A DNA stretch of 64,000 bases from Prunus persica (Eukaryota > Streptophyta > Magnoliopsida > Rosales > Rosaceae): the NCBI RefSeq assembly GCF_000346465.2, contig NC_034011.1, positions 7,077,714 to 7,141,713 on the forward strand, given 5' to 3'. Position 1 is the first letter of the stretch. Each line of letters starts with the position of its first letter. Positions 22,032 through 34,973 of this stretch are shown in pieces. The notes below the pieces were generated by a model. It ran no database searches, was not told the DNA's origin, and was given only the letters and a program-made list of their open reading frames with translations. The position numbers and the translations under genes were made by a program.

Positions 22032-25000
22032 TTCTATACTTCAGTGAGGTATTGTTGAACTTGCTATACTTTTATGGTATGGGTGATGATGTGGTGAAGG
22101 AATGCCTTCTGCAGTGTTACTTCAGTAAGGTATTGCAATTTACCATATTAGGTCATTTCTTATTCGTAAATTTCAACAATACAAGTTTGCCGAAGGGTAA
22201 GTAAATTTCAACAATTTGCTGCTTCCTCAGTAAAGAGTTCTTATAATATGTCAACCTGCTTTGTATGATCTACATGACTGAATTGATTCTTTTCATAACT
22301 TGTGAACAGTGAACACAGTTACTGGATTAAAGGCAAAGTTCGAATGTCATGCAATTCCTTCGAGCAATTAATGAGTAAGATCTATTCACTGCCATGCCAT
22401 AAACACATGTGCTCTGTTTCATATCATTCTATAATTTTTCTTCTTTTGTAGGTGGTGTTAACTAAGTAGATTGCATATAAGAGAACACTACCTTGTTCTG
22501 TAGCCATTGGAATGATTGAAAGAGCAACTTGACACACACAACACTTCTCCTCAATATCGATTTATGTATACCGTCTCACAGATGGGGTATGAGCTCTCTA
22601 GAGTGGAGTCATTCGATATGAGCAGGGACTTATGTATTTATATGCATCAGTCGGAACTCCTTGCCCATCAAGGAGTCCTCAACCTCTCCTTATTGTGTTA
22701 GAATTAGGAGTCATCCACTATGAATTAGGAACCTTAGCAGTCTTGGACTTAACTGAAACACTTCTTTCCAAGACTTACAAGTCCAGTTATAATCAAATTC
22801 CTAGTCTCCACATTGGTTTGAAACTCTATGTTGATTAGTAGACCACTTGAGTGAGATGTAAGACATAAAAATCTTACATGTGATTCCTAGTAATGTGTTC
22901 TGCCTCGAGTCATCTGGAATGCAACATGAAATTGACCTACTTTATATGATCTGCTTCTAACTAGTACTAAAGTAATTCATATATCAAAATGATTACCTGT
23001 TTTTCTATTCAATTTAGTACTATATTATATATGGGAAATGCTATACTTCTTGACAGCCAAGTGTTGAATGATAAGGCTCAATAAAGCTACCTAAGGAGCA
23101 ACCTCGTAGACGCCTACCAACATGACGAAGCATAACATATGGCCTTTTTATTCCGCTACTACAATATTTAGCAATAGTCAGTAATTTTTTCAAACTAAAT
23201 TAAGCAGACAAATCGGATAATTAACACACGAACTGCAGCTAAGGGTTCCAAGTTCCAACTTGCATGAGCCGCCGCTGATTTGCATACTTCAACCGCAAGC
23301 CTAAGGAGATAGGGTGCAAAGAAAGAAACATATACGAATCCTTTGTGGATAGAGGCTGAAGATAAAGAATCAATTGACAGACCGTACGTAGCTGACATAC
23401 AAAACAAGTCTAGCCGTATCTCTAAATAAATGGAAAATTAGCCACAAGAAACCCAATCACGATGCTAGCTGACGAAAACGCCGCCGTGTTACAAAAAAGA
23501 AAGCACATGAATAAATTTCTGTGAGAAGCTAAAACTACTTGACCCGGCCGATGGTTGTTCGGAGGAGTACTGTCGTTTTCTTGCCACACCTCGTGTTTTC
23601 TATTGAGTCCCGTGATGGATCCACTATCATTGTGATGCTTTAAAAACCGTTGTTAAATCGACCAACATCTTTTCACCATCGTTGTTTATCTGTAAAGACA
23701 ACAGTTTTATTAAAAAACGTTGTTGTTTTCAATAAAGATGACGGTCTGTTGATTTTATATAAGGGTATACAAGTGATTTTCCCCCTGAACTTGTACCTAA
23801 CTTTCAATTGACCCCCTATCTTTCTCACTGACTCTCTCTCTCTCTTTCTCGAAACCCAAGTGAGAAAATGTTCCACTTCTCTCTCTCATGGCAATACAAA
23901 AACTCTCAGTCCAAAGAGTGTAAAACACTAAAACCCTCGCGTGCTTCAACCCTCCTCTCTCTTGGGAAAACAATCTTTTCCTTTCTCTATACACATCTCT
24001 CTCTCTCTCTCTCTCTCTCAAACGCATAACATAGAGTGAGCCTAGGGTCATATATATAGACAGACATTCTCTTTTGTTCCCACCAAATGTTTCTGCAAAT
24101 ATCAAAACATCGATAAGTTCATTACACACCATCACCTTGGGTATTGCCCAAAACAAGCCAACAATTTATATTCAATAGATTCACATTTCGTCTGTATGCC
24201 TGAGTGTGTGTCAGAGAGAAGATTAACGAGAAGAAGAAGATTGACTTCAAACTTCAAAGTTCACTTTTGAAATAAACTAATCTGTTTTTTTTTTTCTGGA
24301 TAGGATAATATAGTCCACCTTATGGACCACCGATCAATTTTTCGTATCCACAGTTTTCTACAAGGCCTCTGAAGTTGGTTTGTTTATTGCAAAGGTTAAG
24401 ACCAAAATGAGAAACATTGATTTGCATTATTTTATAATTCCAAAGCTCATGTTCTGAGAGGTTCTCACGTGACCTTTGCGTGCTCATTGTGCACACATTT
24501 GATAAGGTAGAAAAGATTGGGACCTTAAGGCTTCAACTGAGAAACGTAATTAGGTTTAGACCTTTGCGTGCAGATTTTAATGCAACTCCTTTGCTATTTG
24601 TGTTGCATCAACTCCATGCATGCATATCCTCAGACAGGCACGCAGCTTTTAGGTGATTGGATTAGGGTTTAGGTGAGGTGACCAAACCTTGTTGGGAAAA
24701 GCCTAAATTTTCGTGGATTTATATGCATAGGAATTATAAATCTCTATCCTACAAACACTGTATAGTTTTTTTTTTCTTTTCTTTAAGGTGGTTGGATTAG
24801 GGTTCAGGTCAGGCAATAGAATCTTGTTGGGAAGAGCCTCAAGTCCTGTGTTGTGTGTATATATGCATTGACTGCAAATTAGACATTCATATCCTACGCG
24901 TAACATATTTGTGAAAATACAGAAAAGAAAAATATTTAGACTGCTGGGGCCAAAATTTTAAATTGAATTGTAAATTACTTGACCTTCTTAAATTTGGGGG

Positions 25001-25270
25001 ATCTTATTTTCAATATAGTAATGTTTGCTGAGTTGTAAATGACTTGACCTACTTCAAATTGGGGGATCTTAAGATTCTACCAATTGTTAATTGGGTTAGA
25101 AGCTAATGTACACATTTTTCTAATCAAACTCCATCAACTAACGTTTTCAGTTAAATAAAGTGGATGATTGTAAAAAGTTCTCGTGTAATAAACGAAACGT
25201 GTGGTGGCTTTATAAAATTATGCCAAATATCTCAAGGGTCTTAGTAAAATTGAACCTTTTTTCTTGCATT
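22032..25270. other. Intergenic stretch without a recognised gene
   Basis: No coding domain seen on either strand. Contains a TC microsatellite (about 23996-24020) and two local tandem duplications: a unit of about 135 bp at 24651-24785 repeated imperfectly at 24786-24905, and a unit of about 65 bp at about 24968 and 25033 (both with TTGTAAAT, ACTTGACC and GGGGGATCTT). Confidence 0.5.
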
Positions 25271-25437
25271 AAAAAACCTTGCACAAGTAAAGGGCCTACT
25301 AATGTAATAGTTTGAAGTAATTACTTCATTTAGGTAAGGTTCTGCGTTCGAGTCCTAGCATCCGTGTAGTTTATATAGGTTTAGTATATTATCGCCTATA
25401 TCAATAGGAAAGATCCTCAAAAAAAAACCTTGCACAA
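25271..25437 (+). mobile_element. tRNA-derived SINE, copy 1 of a two-copy family
   Basis: The 16-mer AAAAAACCTTGCACAA at 25271-25286 recurs at 25422-25437 and brackets a body of about 135 bp. The body holds a perfect-looking box B (GCGTTCGAGTCCTAGC) and an upstream TAGTTTGAAG as degenerate box A. Its 3' half (TAGTATATTATCGCC, CAATAGGAAAGATCCTC) is shared with the minus-strand copy at 52564-52703. Confidence 0.75.
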
Positions 25438-27994
25438 TTCTTCAAATGATGTCCAAGTCAGATGATGCATATTTTTTAATCAAAATATGAACCTATTTTT
25501 CCACCAAACTTCACTCATTATTATTTATTTCTATACAAGCGTTATTGAAAGATGAGATAATCAAATTTAGAATATCTAATGTAAAGATAAATGTCATTTT
25601 AATATCTCCAGTGCAGTGCAGGAAAAAGACTTTTGTAAAATGAAGATATCATTATTTTACTATTAACGATCAATAATACTCTGACATGAATAATAACACT
25701 TTGACATATAATAGAATTATTAGCCGGGATAACTTTTGCTATTTCGATTGCAATTAAGTTTTTTTTAAAGGGTATATGTCATTTGAGCTATGAAGGCCAC
25801 TAAAACCGTGTTCATCTACGTGTTCTTATTGCATGCCATATGATTTGTCCCCAGCCATCAATTTGTTTTTATCTATGGGCCAGGAGCATATCTCTGACTA
25901 CATATATGTAATGATAACTTCATAATGTATATTTATATTATGGAGGCAATAATTCCATTAAATTTCATGTACAAATACAGCAGTTGCACTAGCACCTCAT
26001 GACCGTAGGATCTACTGACATCACCTAACATCGCAAGGCTACAAGTAAAGAGAGTTTTGACCCCAAAAATCGAAATTCAATCAAAATAAATTTAAATTTT
26101 AATCACCAAAAAACTTTCAAATATGAAAATGTTTCAGTGGGTACCAAGTAACCTTTGACTGACATGATGAAATCATATCAATCGTCAACTTTTATTTTTA
26201 TTTTTACACAAGATCACTGATCACGGTATCTTCCTCTTGCATGACGGTTCTTCACCTGCATCCTCACGGTCACTTTCGTGCACCTGCGTAATATCGGAAC
26301 TTGTCTTCTCTTAAGGCAAGCAATCGAGAAATAACATCACAAATTGGATGTAATCAGTCGAACAATCTTTTCTTGACCACAATGTGACGCATTTCTCGCC
26401 CTCCGATACTGAATCCAACGGCCATTAACTGCCCTTCATCCAAAGTCTCGAGATCATGAACTCTTAAAACCCATCAAATCATTATGTACACGATGAACCC
26501 TCATTGACTCCATGCAGTGGACTACGTATCTTGAGTGGGCATATAATATAAAACTTGAAACCTTCAATACCAATGTATAAAATCTTGAGAACTACTTGGT
26601 GTCAAATTGTGTGCCAATTTTTAAAAATAAGAGCTATTCTTAACCTTTTATGTCTATTGAATTTCATTATTATATTTTCAAAACACAAATTGAGCTTAGA
26701 AGAATTCTATTGACACCTCTAGAATGCTCTCTACACTCTTTACACTCCCTACATTTATAATAAGTAACGGTGTATGAGTATAACAGGTGTAGAGAGAAAT
26801 TTGGGTGCGAACACAGTTTCTTTCCCCTATATTTTTAGTTAGAATGATTTTTTTAACTTTTACATGGTATTAAAGTGAGACTATTTATCCACAAGTTAAC
26901 AAGAAGTCAACTACAATTCTATGTGATGTAATATAATTCATCCATGTATTTGATCAATTTAACCACATACTAGATATATGAACTTCACATTTAAATACAT
27001 AAAGTTTTGAGCGGGGGCGAACTTATGAAGGGGTTCAACTGGGCTTTCGCCCAATGCTGGTTTTGTACTTTAGTCTTTATTGTACAACAAAATCCACTAC
27101 AATTAAATATTAGCCCACTTATCTTTTAGAATTCAGTTATTCTAGCCACCCAAATTAGATTTTTTTTCTTTCTTCTACCCACTGAAATACTATCATAATT
27201 TCTATAAATAAAAAAATAAAAAAAATCCTACAATATAAATTTAATTAGCCCAAAAATTCCTGATTATAAAAGATTTCCCAAAAAAAAAAATGTAGTCCAA
27301 AAATTCTTGAGTCTGCCATTGGTTTTGAACTAAATCATTTTTTATCAACTGGTTTTGGACTATTTTTTGTGATTGAGAAAAAAATACATATAATCTAGTT
27401 TTGTGGACATAGTTAGATGTTCATTAACATAGACATATTTGTATCTATTACATAATTACATTATTTCTCTTTATTGTTTCTCGTAATGTAAACTACTTAC
27501 ATAAAAAAATAAAAAATAAAAAAAACAATACAACGAAGATAAGAAAGTATTTCACCTAGAGGGCTTGGCTAGGTCGAGCCTCCTTGTGATAGTCCTTCTT
27601 GCAAAATAGTGGGGCAACATCTACGAAGTATACACTTCATTTTTTCAAATCTTTGTTTATGTAAATAAAACAAAACAAGTACCTGAGCAAATTATTTAAT
27701 GGAGTAATTTGTGGCCCTAGCAATAGAGGCTACTCCGTAATTCTACATTTCCATGATAACTCGACACATTTTATAAGGAACTTAAATGACTCAACCAGCC
27801 CCTTGACCACACGAGTCCAATATCAGTATGGTAGTGGTACTATCGACATTTTAAATGGTTTATCCCCGTCCTGCCAAGCATAGACAATGACGTAAATCTG
27901 AGGGATTACGGTCTCATCGAACTTGACAGCAATATCTTAATAAAATCTGATTTTTTTTAAATATTAAAAATGGTTTTTTTATTATTTTATTTTG
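25438..27994. other. Intergenic and upstream region of the ERF gene
   Basis: AT-rich, no gene recognised. 26200-26520 is less AT-rich than its surroundings but has no convincing reading frame. Confidence 0.45.
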
Positions 27995-28003
27995 TATATA
28001 TAA
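27995..28003 (+). promoter_or_regulatory. Candidate TATA box of the ERF gene
   Basis: TATATATAA about 42 bp before the ATG at 28045 and 75 bp before the ATG at 28078. The short distance slightly favours translation from the second ATG. Confidence 0.4.
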
Positions 28004-28044
28004 ATTCTTAAGCTGTGGGTTGTGGGCTCACAAAACCTCCATTA

Positions 28045-28962
28045 ATGTCTCTCACGTTTTCTCCGTTCACCACAACTATGAACAGTAAGACAATGGCCTC
28101 CGTTCCGTTCTGTCGTAACCCGTTAACGTTTCATGCACCCGAAAAGTTTCGGTTTCTGTCCGAGGCGAATTCTCTTTACGAGTCTTTTTTCAACAAAACC
28201 CACTTCTCGGTTTCTTCTGTTTCGTCCCCAAACCAGCTTAACATCTTCAACCCACCATGTCATACCAACGTTTCGGCTGAAATCCCGATTTGTGGTGTAA
28301 GTGGTAAAGAATCGGAGTCCCAAACCGGAACTCCTCCGGTTCTTGACGGAATCGCGGCCGTTGTCGGCCAACATGTCCTCTATGGAAGCCAAAAGACTTG
28401 TAACGTCCCAACCAACGGCGAAACGACACAAATTCCTGAATTCGGTTACTGTTCGGAGCGTATCGGTTCAGCCGAAACTTCCAAAAAAGATGCCGACAAC
28501 AAGAAGGGTATCGGAAACCTTTCGGTGCAAAAGAACTACAGGGGAGTGAGGAAGCGTCCATGGGGAAGGTGGTCCGCGGAGATAAGAGACCGAATCGGGA
28601 GGTGCCGGCACTGGCTGGGAACGTTCGACACGGCGGAGGAGGCGGCGCGTGCTTACGACTCGGCGGCGAGGAGGCTGAGAGGTGCAAAGGCTCGGACCAA
28701 CTTTGAAATCCCATCAGTGTTTCCGCTCTCCTCACCTTGCTCATCATCTTCTTCTTCAGACGCAAAGAGAGTGATTAGGGGTAAAAATAATATTAAGGGT
28801 TTGAAAAGCAAGAGAAAATGTTCAGTGGTGACTTGTGTGGCTCATTTGTTTAGTGAGGCTCCAACCCATCTTAGAAGCCAAGTTATGGAGATCAAAGAAA
28901 ATGTGGAGCTTGATTTGAAGCTGGGAGTTAGAAAGAGTGATATTGGTAAAACAACCCCATAA
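28045..28962 (+). CDS. AP2/ERF-family transcription factor with C-terminal EAR motif
   Basis: Intronless, 305 aa from the ATG at 28045 (an alternative ATG at 28078 gives 294 aa); the frame extends upstream only through a GTG. One AP2/ERF domain lies at about residues 163-222, beginning [13 protein letters not shown] and containing [23 protein letters not shown] and RGAKARTNF; the [10 protein letters not shown] core and single domain place it in the ERF subfamily, which binds GCC-box-like DNA. Ser-rich tract around residues 230-240. Near the C terminus, residues about 290-294 read LDLKL, the LxLxL form of the EAR motif that recruits TOPLESS-type co-repressors, so it is likely a repressor. A basic KSKRK cluster may aid nuclear import. 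Exact ERF group is not certain. Confidence 0.9.
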   Translation: MSLTFSPFTTTMNSKTMASVPFCRNPLTFHAPEKFRFLSEANSLYESFFNKTHFSVSSVSSPNQLNIFNPPCHTNVSAEIPICGVSGKESESQTGTPPVLDGIAAVVGQHVLYGSQKTCNVPTNGETTQIPEFGYCSERIGSAETSKKDADNKKGIGNLSVQKNYRGVRKRPWGRWSAEIRDRIGRCRHWLGTFDTAEEAARAYDSAARRLRGAKARTNFEIPSVFPLSSPCSSSSSSDAKRVIRGKNNIKGLKSKRKCSVVTCVAHLFSEAPTHLRSQVMEIKENVELDLKLGVRKSDIGKTTP

Positions 28963-29633
28963 TGGAAATTATGTGTTCTAACTGTTCTTTAGTTAACTTT
29001 CTAATTTGGGTTTTTTTCCTTTCTGGGTTCTTAAGTCATGCATGGGTTGGAACTTGGATGTGCATGACAATGTAAGCAAGCAAATGGCTTTGGTGGATTT
29101 TGTAACCAATATATAAAGTATTAAGATTTCGAGTTTTCAAGAATATTTTCATGTTTGTGACCTGGGCTTTTACTAGTGTTGAAGAAAACTTCTGAGGATT
29201 GACCTTGTTTAAGATTCTTCATGTGGTATATATTTACACATACATTCAAGTAACAGTCTGATAAGTTTCTGATTTTGCAGGATTTTATCTTGTATCCGTA
29301 CTGAATGCTGAGCATACATTTTTGTTGAGCGGATGATGATGATGATGTGTGCCTGGAGACTTTGAGTATTTCCTGGCCTTAACTCGGAGTACAATTAGAA
29401 CCAACCAAATAGTAGTGACCTTTTTCTATGCACAGCACTCACTGAGATCTCAGGATCAGAAAAAGGACCCTCAACCAAGTACAATTTATAACCAATAAAG
29501 TCTAGCTAAAAACCAAACCCTAGCTGCACTGTTTTACATGAAACTGACACCATTTTTTTACTATTGCTTTCCACTCTATGTTTACATATTTTTTTGATAT
29601 GGGAATCAAAAGGTTAAAATTGGAGTGCGAGCA
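28963..29633. other. 3' flank of the ERF gene, no gene recognised
   Basis: Probable 3' UTR followed by AT-rich DNA with a short GAT repeat at about 29332-29345. Confidence 0.45.
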
Positions 29634-29764
29634 ACAGTATATATGTATATGATGTCTAGCCGAGTGGAGAGAGAATAATCTTGACTTGTAGATCTATGAT
29701 CTCAAATTCGAATTATTTTTTGTTTCCTTAACTTGGGTTAAAAAAAAACAGTATATATGTATAT
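29634..29764 (+). mobile_element. Short tRNA-derived SINE with 17-bp target-site duplication
   Basis: The 17-mer ACAGTATATATGTATAT is present exactly at 29634-29650 and 29748-29764. Between them is a body of about 97 bp starting GATGTCTAGCCGAGTGG, close to the 5' end of a Ser/Leu-type tRNA with box A (TAGCCGAGTGG). It has a degenerate box B (AAATTCGAATT) about 40 bases on and an A tail of eight. It is unusually short. Confidence 0.7.
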
Positions 29765-30124
29765 CCAGCCTTTTATTATACAAAAGTTGCACGAAACAAG
29801 TATATAAATGGAACTTATATGTCACATCATCACTATTTTTTATTGCACATAAAATCAAATATCAGGTCTTAATTTTGTGCAAAAGCTAACTAAAAAAAAA
29901 AAGTGGGGAAGTGTAATAAAATTCAAAGGTTATAAGAGGACCCCCATGAAAGACGGGTGTGGTGGTGGAGGAGTGAAAGAAACAGAAAACGTAAACCATG
30001 GAGGTCTTCTCATTCTGGCTTCAACAGGGAAAAAGACAGAGTTAAACTGATACTCCTTCATTTACTTTTCTTTTTTACTGCCACCGAGGAATGACCTGGG
30101 GAACTCAGGGAGAGAGAAAGAGAG

Positions 30125-30160
<36 letters not shown>

Positions 30161-31476
30161 AAAGACACAGCAGGTTTCTATTTTCTATAAGATGCGGATT
30201 ATACGTCACCTCTCCGAATCGTATTACTGTCATATTGGAAATCTAAACCAGTTCAGTTCAGCAAGCGTCAGTGACATTAATAGGCAATGGACAGTGATAG
30301 TACATTGACTGATTGGCGATAGCATACCATGCCATATTATATTATATTTCTTTTTTATTTTTAACAATACAAACTTTAATTAATAATTTAATATAAAGAA
30401 ATAATTAGATGTTATGTTTTTTGCTTTTGGACGAAAACCACCCATAATGAATAGTCCATGGATTTCTACTGATATTTGGTCCGAGTATATGTTCAGAACG
30501 TTTTCTTTCGTAGGGCTGTAGTGGTAATTGTGGTAATTTATCTTCCTTTCAAGGTCAAATTGGTTATAAGAGCAACTTTAGAAAAGTGGAGGGCTTTTAT
30601 TTGAGCCAATATGTCTACAGCCCTTCGATCAATGGGCTTAAAATCCTTCTAATCTTTTTCTTGAGACGAATGGATGTATTGAATACAAAGGTGTATGTTG
30701 GATTAATCTCTGTTCTTACTTTTGGCCAGAAAGTGCATTTAATGAATTTTGAACACCGTCATTAAGGCACTAGCTAACTCACTAGCTATAAGTGACAGTT
30801 TACTACTGCACGACACCTTGTAATTTTCAAATATCGTATAGCTAGTCAATTCAACTTTGTAGTCTTTGTCTTTACTTTTTATTTTTTATTTTTATTATTT
30901 ATAAATTAGTTACCTCTATCCTCTCACTATCATATTCCTTTCATTCTCTATCTTTAATATTAAAATAATAATAAAATTTTAATTAAAAATTACAAAATGT
31001 ACTCTTGCTTGTGACATATATATTTGAATTCATGTTATTTTATTTGAGCTAATAACGAAAGATGTATTTTGTGGGCCTTTATTTCTGGTTTAATTGGGTA
31101 AGTTTGAAATTACGTTTATGAGTGCAGTTATTTCCTCTCTTTATTCTATTTCTCTACACATCTTATCTTCCCACCCATTATATAAATTTGAAAGATTTAT
31201 ATATGGTGTTCTCTCTGAGTTTCTGTTTTAGTAGTTCAACAATTTGCCTAAGCCTCAATGACAAAACACAAGCATGAGATTGAGCCGAATTAACTTCCTA
31301 GTGTGATGGTTGCCTATGTACAGACTAGACACACAAGGCTAGAAGAACACAACTACCTGCATCAAATTGTAAAAGAATGGCCTGGCTTATTTGTCACAGA
31401 GTCATCTAATACACAATTGGTCGTGTAGGTAGTCTGGTCTCCCTTTCCTCCTCAAGTTGCCCAGTTGGGAGAGAGA
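29765..31476. other. Intergenic, GA microsatellite, no gene recognised
   Basis: GA-rich run at about 30111-30160. The rest is AT-rich without recognisable coding sequence. Confidence 0.45.
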
Positions 31477-31484
31477 TGTGGCTG

Positions 31485-32394
31485 TAAGGCTCATCAATGG
31501 GTCGGGCTGGGCTGGACTTTAAAGAAGAGAGAGAAAATAACGGGTCGGGGCGGGTTGAATTTTTTTAGAAAATTCAAAGCCCAAGCCCATCGGGCCGGGC
31601 CGGGCCAGGCCTAAATGGGCCTACTTCATTTAAAAAAAAATCATAAACTTAATCATAAGGGCATTTTAGTCCAAATTTGATATTAAACTCACTTAATTCT
31701 AATATTTTCACATCAAACCAAATTCATAAAACACTCAATAAAGTCACACAACTTAATAAGATTTTCCACAAAAATAATAATACCAAGTATTATTTTTGAG
31801 GTTATTACATAATTAGACCGTAATACGTTTTAAAAAATAATTTTAAAAAATAATAAGTATCAAAAAATTATTTTTTTTAAAAGGATGGTATGAATAAATA
31901 TGCAAATATTTGGTGATGTATTTAAGAAAAGGATGATTATATTTGGTGGTACGATTATGTTTCGTGATATGATTATATTTGGTGATGTGATATGTTGTTC
32001 ATCTTATTTATATATATAATTGCTGAATTAATAATTGACACAAATTAATGTGCTAATCATCCAATTATAAACTAGGAATGAGTAAAGAAAAGTAAATGAA
32101 ATGAAACAAATTATATATGTGATTTAAGTGATATAATCATAAACCTAAACTCTTATTTATACATAATTATATATGTATGTGGGCCTAGCAGGCCGGGCTT
32201 TTGTGGGCGGGTTGGGCCAGGCTTTCTTGGGCTTAATCAAGCCGGGCTGGGCTTCAAACACCCAAGCCCAAGCCTAGCCCAGCCCAAGGCCGGCCGGGCC
32301 ATCTCAAAGTCCATAACAGGCCGGGTCGGGTTTTTTTTCAATAGGCCGGGGAGCCGCCATCGGCCCATGAGCCCGCGGGCCAAATGATGAGGCC
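31485..32394. mobile_element. hAT-like element with GC-rich ends
   Basis: About 910 bp. Flanked by 8-mers TGTGGCTG (31477-31484) and TATGGCTG (32395-32402), differing at one base. Ends are loosely inverted (TAAGGCTCATCAATGGG versus reverse-complement GGCCTCATCATTTGG). About 140 bp at the left and 220 bp at the right are packed with GGGCCGGGC-type repeats, while the middle is very AT-rich. This layout is common in plant hAT non-autonomous elements. No transposase seen. Confidence 0.5.
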
Positions 32395-33370
32395 TATGGC
32401 TGGTGGTGAGATTAGGAAGCTAGGTTGGTTGTCGTGGGGTCAAGTGGGTAGTTTGGTAGTTGTTTGCTGGGCTTTTTTTTTTCTTTCTAATTTTCTGTTT
32501 TTATTTTTACTTTTATTTTGACTCAACAGTGTTAATTTAGAGTTAAGTTGCTGTTAAGGCATGAACAAATTAGCTAAGGAACTAAAGTCTAGAATAAGTG
32601 GGTTGTGTGACCTTAGAAGTCATTTTATAAACGGGTAAATTTGTCTTTAAAATTTTGAAGATAAAGTGGGTGGGGAAATGGGACAAAGAGGTAGAAATAG
32701 CAGCACTCATTTTTATTTTTCTCAAGTACAAAGGAGAGTAAATAGGGAATACAATGTTGGATGAACCTGACCGCATGTACTACTTTTGAGTATGGAGTTA
32801 ACTTCAAGAACCATTAATGACAAAAAATAAAATAAAATAAAAGCGCAACTTGATAATTTCATAGACTTCTGTTGTGATAAAAACCCTTAAATAATACATA
32901 AATAGTAAAATCTCAGAAGAAATATATTTGGACTCTGAAAGTGATTTATTTATTATACAAGAGGTGCCTTTTCAACCAATAGAAAGGGTGTGTTTGTTTT
33001 TTGGCCATAACATAATGAAATGTAGTATATTAGAGAAATTCATATTAGACAATTGTTTGTTGTAGTATGGTGGATGCCTTAAATCAAGTTTTTTTCTTGG
33101 TCGAAAGCCTTAAATCAAGTTAGTGATTAAAGCAAGAAAAGAAACCTCTCAACGCACTGGGCCAAAATCTATGGGTCGTCCCTTATTGATTTCTCATTAA
33201 TAGTCCAACACCAAATATCAAGCCTAAATCTTAAATGCAAAACTTCAAGGGCAAAACAATATGTTATAATATTTTAGTAGTTTTAACAATATTAGCAAGG
33301 TTTTTCCTTAGGGGGGAAACCAAAAGAAAAAACTCCAGGAAGTAAAACAATCACTGTTTGGTCTAATAGT
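32395..33370. other. Intergenic, no gene recognised
   Basis: AT-rich, no recognisable coding sequence on either strand. Confidence 0.45.
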
Positions 33371-33591
33371 TGTTGAGAACTTGAGAGAGATAAGATTTTC
33401 TGATTATAATGATTCAATATATTTACTTGGGTGAGAACCCATGTATATATACAAGCTTAAAGTTGACTAATTACATAGCTGAAACATAGCTCTAAATTAC
33501 AGCATATAAAATTGGAGACTTAGTTGACTAATCATCTAAATTACAGGAGATGAAATAGTGAAATACATAATAGACGTGATTGACTTTAACA
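33371..33591 (-). repeat. Candidate 3' LTR of the truncated Copia
   Basis: TG...CA ends, next to the polypurine tract, with TATA-like box. The boundary is inferred because there is no second LTR to compare. Confidence 0.55.
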
Positions 33592-34803
33592 CCACCCCCC
33601 CTCCCCTACAGACGGAAGATGCTCGAGAAAGCATGTGAAGTTTGGATAACAAAAACCAAAAACGTACTGCTGAGTGAGACTTAGTAAAGAGGTATGCAGG
33701 CTGCTGACCAGAGGCAAGATAGAATAGAGAAGTAGCCCCTTGGGAGACATGGTGGCGAATGAAGTGGCAATCAACCTCCATATGCTTGGTGCGCTCATGA
33801 ACACATCGTTATGGGCAATTTGAATAGCACTCTTATTGTCACAAAACAAAGAAGTACATGGAGGAAGAATGACACGCATATCATGAAGGAGCCAGCGAAG
33901 CCAAAGAACTTCAGAAGTGGTATGAGCCAGAGCACAATATTCAGCTTCAGCGCTAGAACGAGCAACCACTGTTTGTTTCTTACTCTTCCAAGAAATCAGA
34001 GAATCACCAAGAAAGATACAAAATCCAGTAGTTGAACGACGATCAGTGATATCTCCAGCCCAATCTGAATCGGAATAAGCTCGAAGGGTGAGATTGGATT
34101 TGGAGGAAAAATGAAGTCCTTGAAACAAATTACCCTTGAGGTACTGTAGGATGTGAAGCACAGCAGCAAAGTGCACTAATCGTGGGGCAGCCATGAATTG
34201 ACTCACAATGTGAACAGCGTGACTACTATCTGGTCTCGTGATTGTGAGATAGTTAAGACTCCCAACAAGTTCTCCATACAACGTTGTGTTGGAGAGCAAG
34301 GTAACATCAGAAGCATGGAGTTTAACATTATGCTCAAGTGAGGTGTTGACAACCTTTGAACCAGTTAAACCTGCACGTTGTAAGATATCTGAAGCATCAT
34401 TAATTTGAGAGAGAAAATAATCATCAGGTGAGTAATCAATTTCAATACCAAGAAAATACTGAAGCTGGCTAAGATCTTTCATTTCAAAATATGCATGCAA
34501 ATGAGATTTAAGACGTCGAATACCATCTCTGTCACTGCCAGTATTGACCATGTCATCTACATAAAGAAGAAGAATAACAATACCATGACCGGAGGTGCAA
34601 GTGAACATTGCAGAATCATGATGACTATGAGAGAATCCATATGTAAGAATAGAGATGCGAAATTTTTCAAACCATGCTCGTGGAGCTTGTTTAAGCCCAT
34701 ATAAAGCTCTTTGAGGTTTACATACTTGATGAGGGGAATGAGGAAAGCCAGGAGGTGGTTTCATATAAACTTCTTCATGAAGATCCCCATGAAGGAATGC
34801 ATT
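33586..34803 (-). pseudogene. Copia reverse transcriptase/RNase H fragment
   Basis: Continuous frame with [25 protein letters not shown] (YVDD active site), FLGIEIDY, SDSDWAGDITDRRSTTGF and [13 protein letters not shown], then CDNKSAIQIAHN. After that the frame leaves the family sequence: the expected RNase H end is scrambled by a frameshift near 33800. Everything upstream of the reverse transcriptase palm is missing. Confidence 0.8.
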
Positions 34804-34973
34804 GTGTGATTAATTGCATGGAAATAAATGGATGAACAACTTTTTAAAACAAACATCGGAAGTAGCTTTTTCTTCAACTGAGGTGAAGAGGGCTAGGTCG
34901 TGTGCTGGAATCCAAGCTAGTAAGCGGAAGCTTCACGGATAGTATCTTTGGAGGTGATGGACATTCCATTGTC

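Larger units (their letters stand above)
33371..34803 (-). mobile_element. 5'-truncated Copia retrotransposon (RT, RNase H and 3' LTR)
   Basis: On the minus strand, a reverse transcriptase/RNase H reading frame runs into a purine-rich tract (GGGGAGGGGGGGTGG) and then a candidate LTR at 33371-33591 (TGTTAAAG...CTCAACA, 221 bp, with an internal TATATATA). No partner LTR, gag or integrase was found: recognisable pol sequence stops at about 34803, just upstream of the RT motif AFLHGDLHEEVYM. Confidence 0.75.

Noticed and set aside
22400..22860. Possible gene or LTR with moderate base composition
   Set aside because: No domain, no repeat partner in the window and no LTR ends or primer site.
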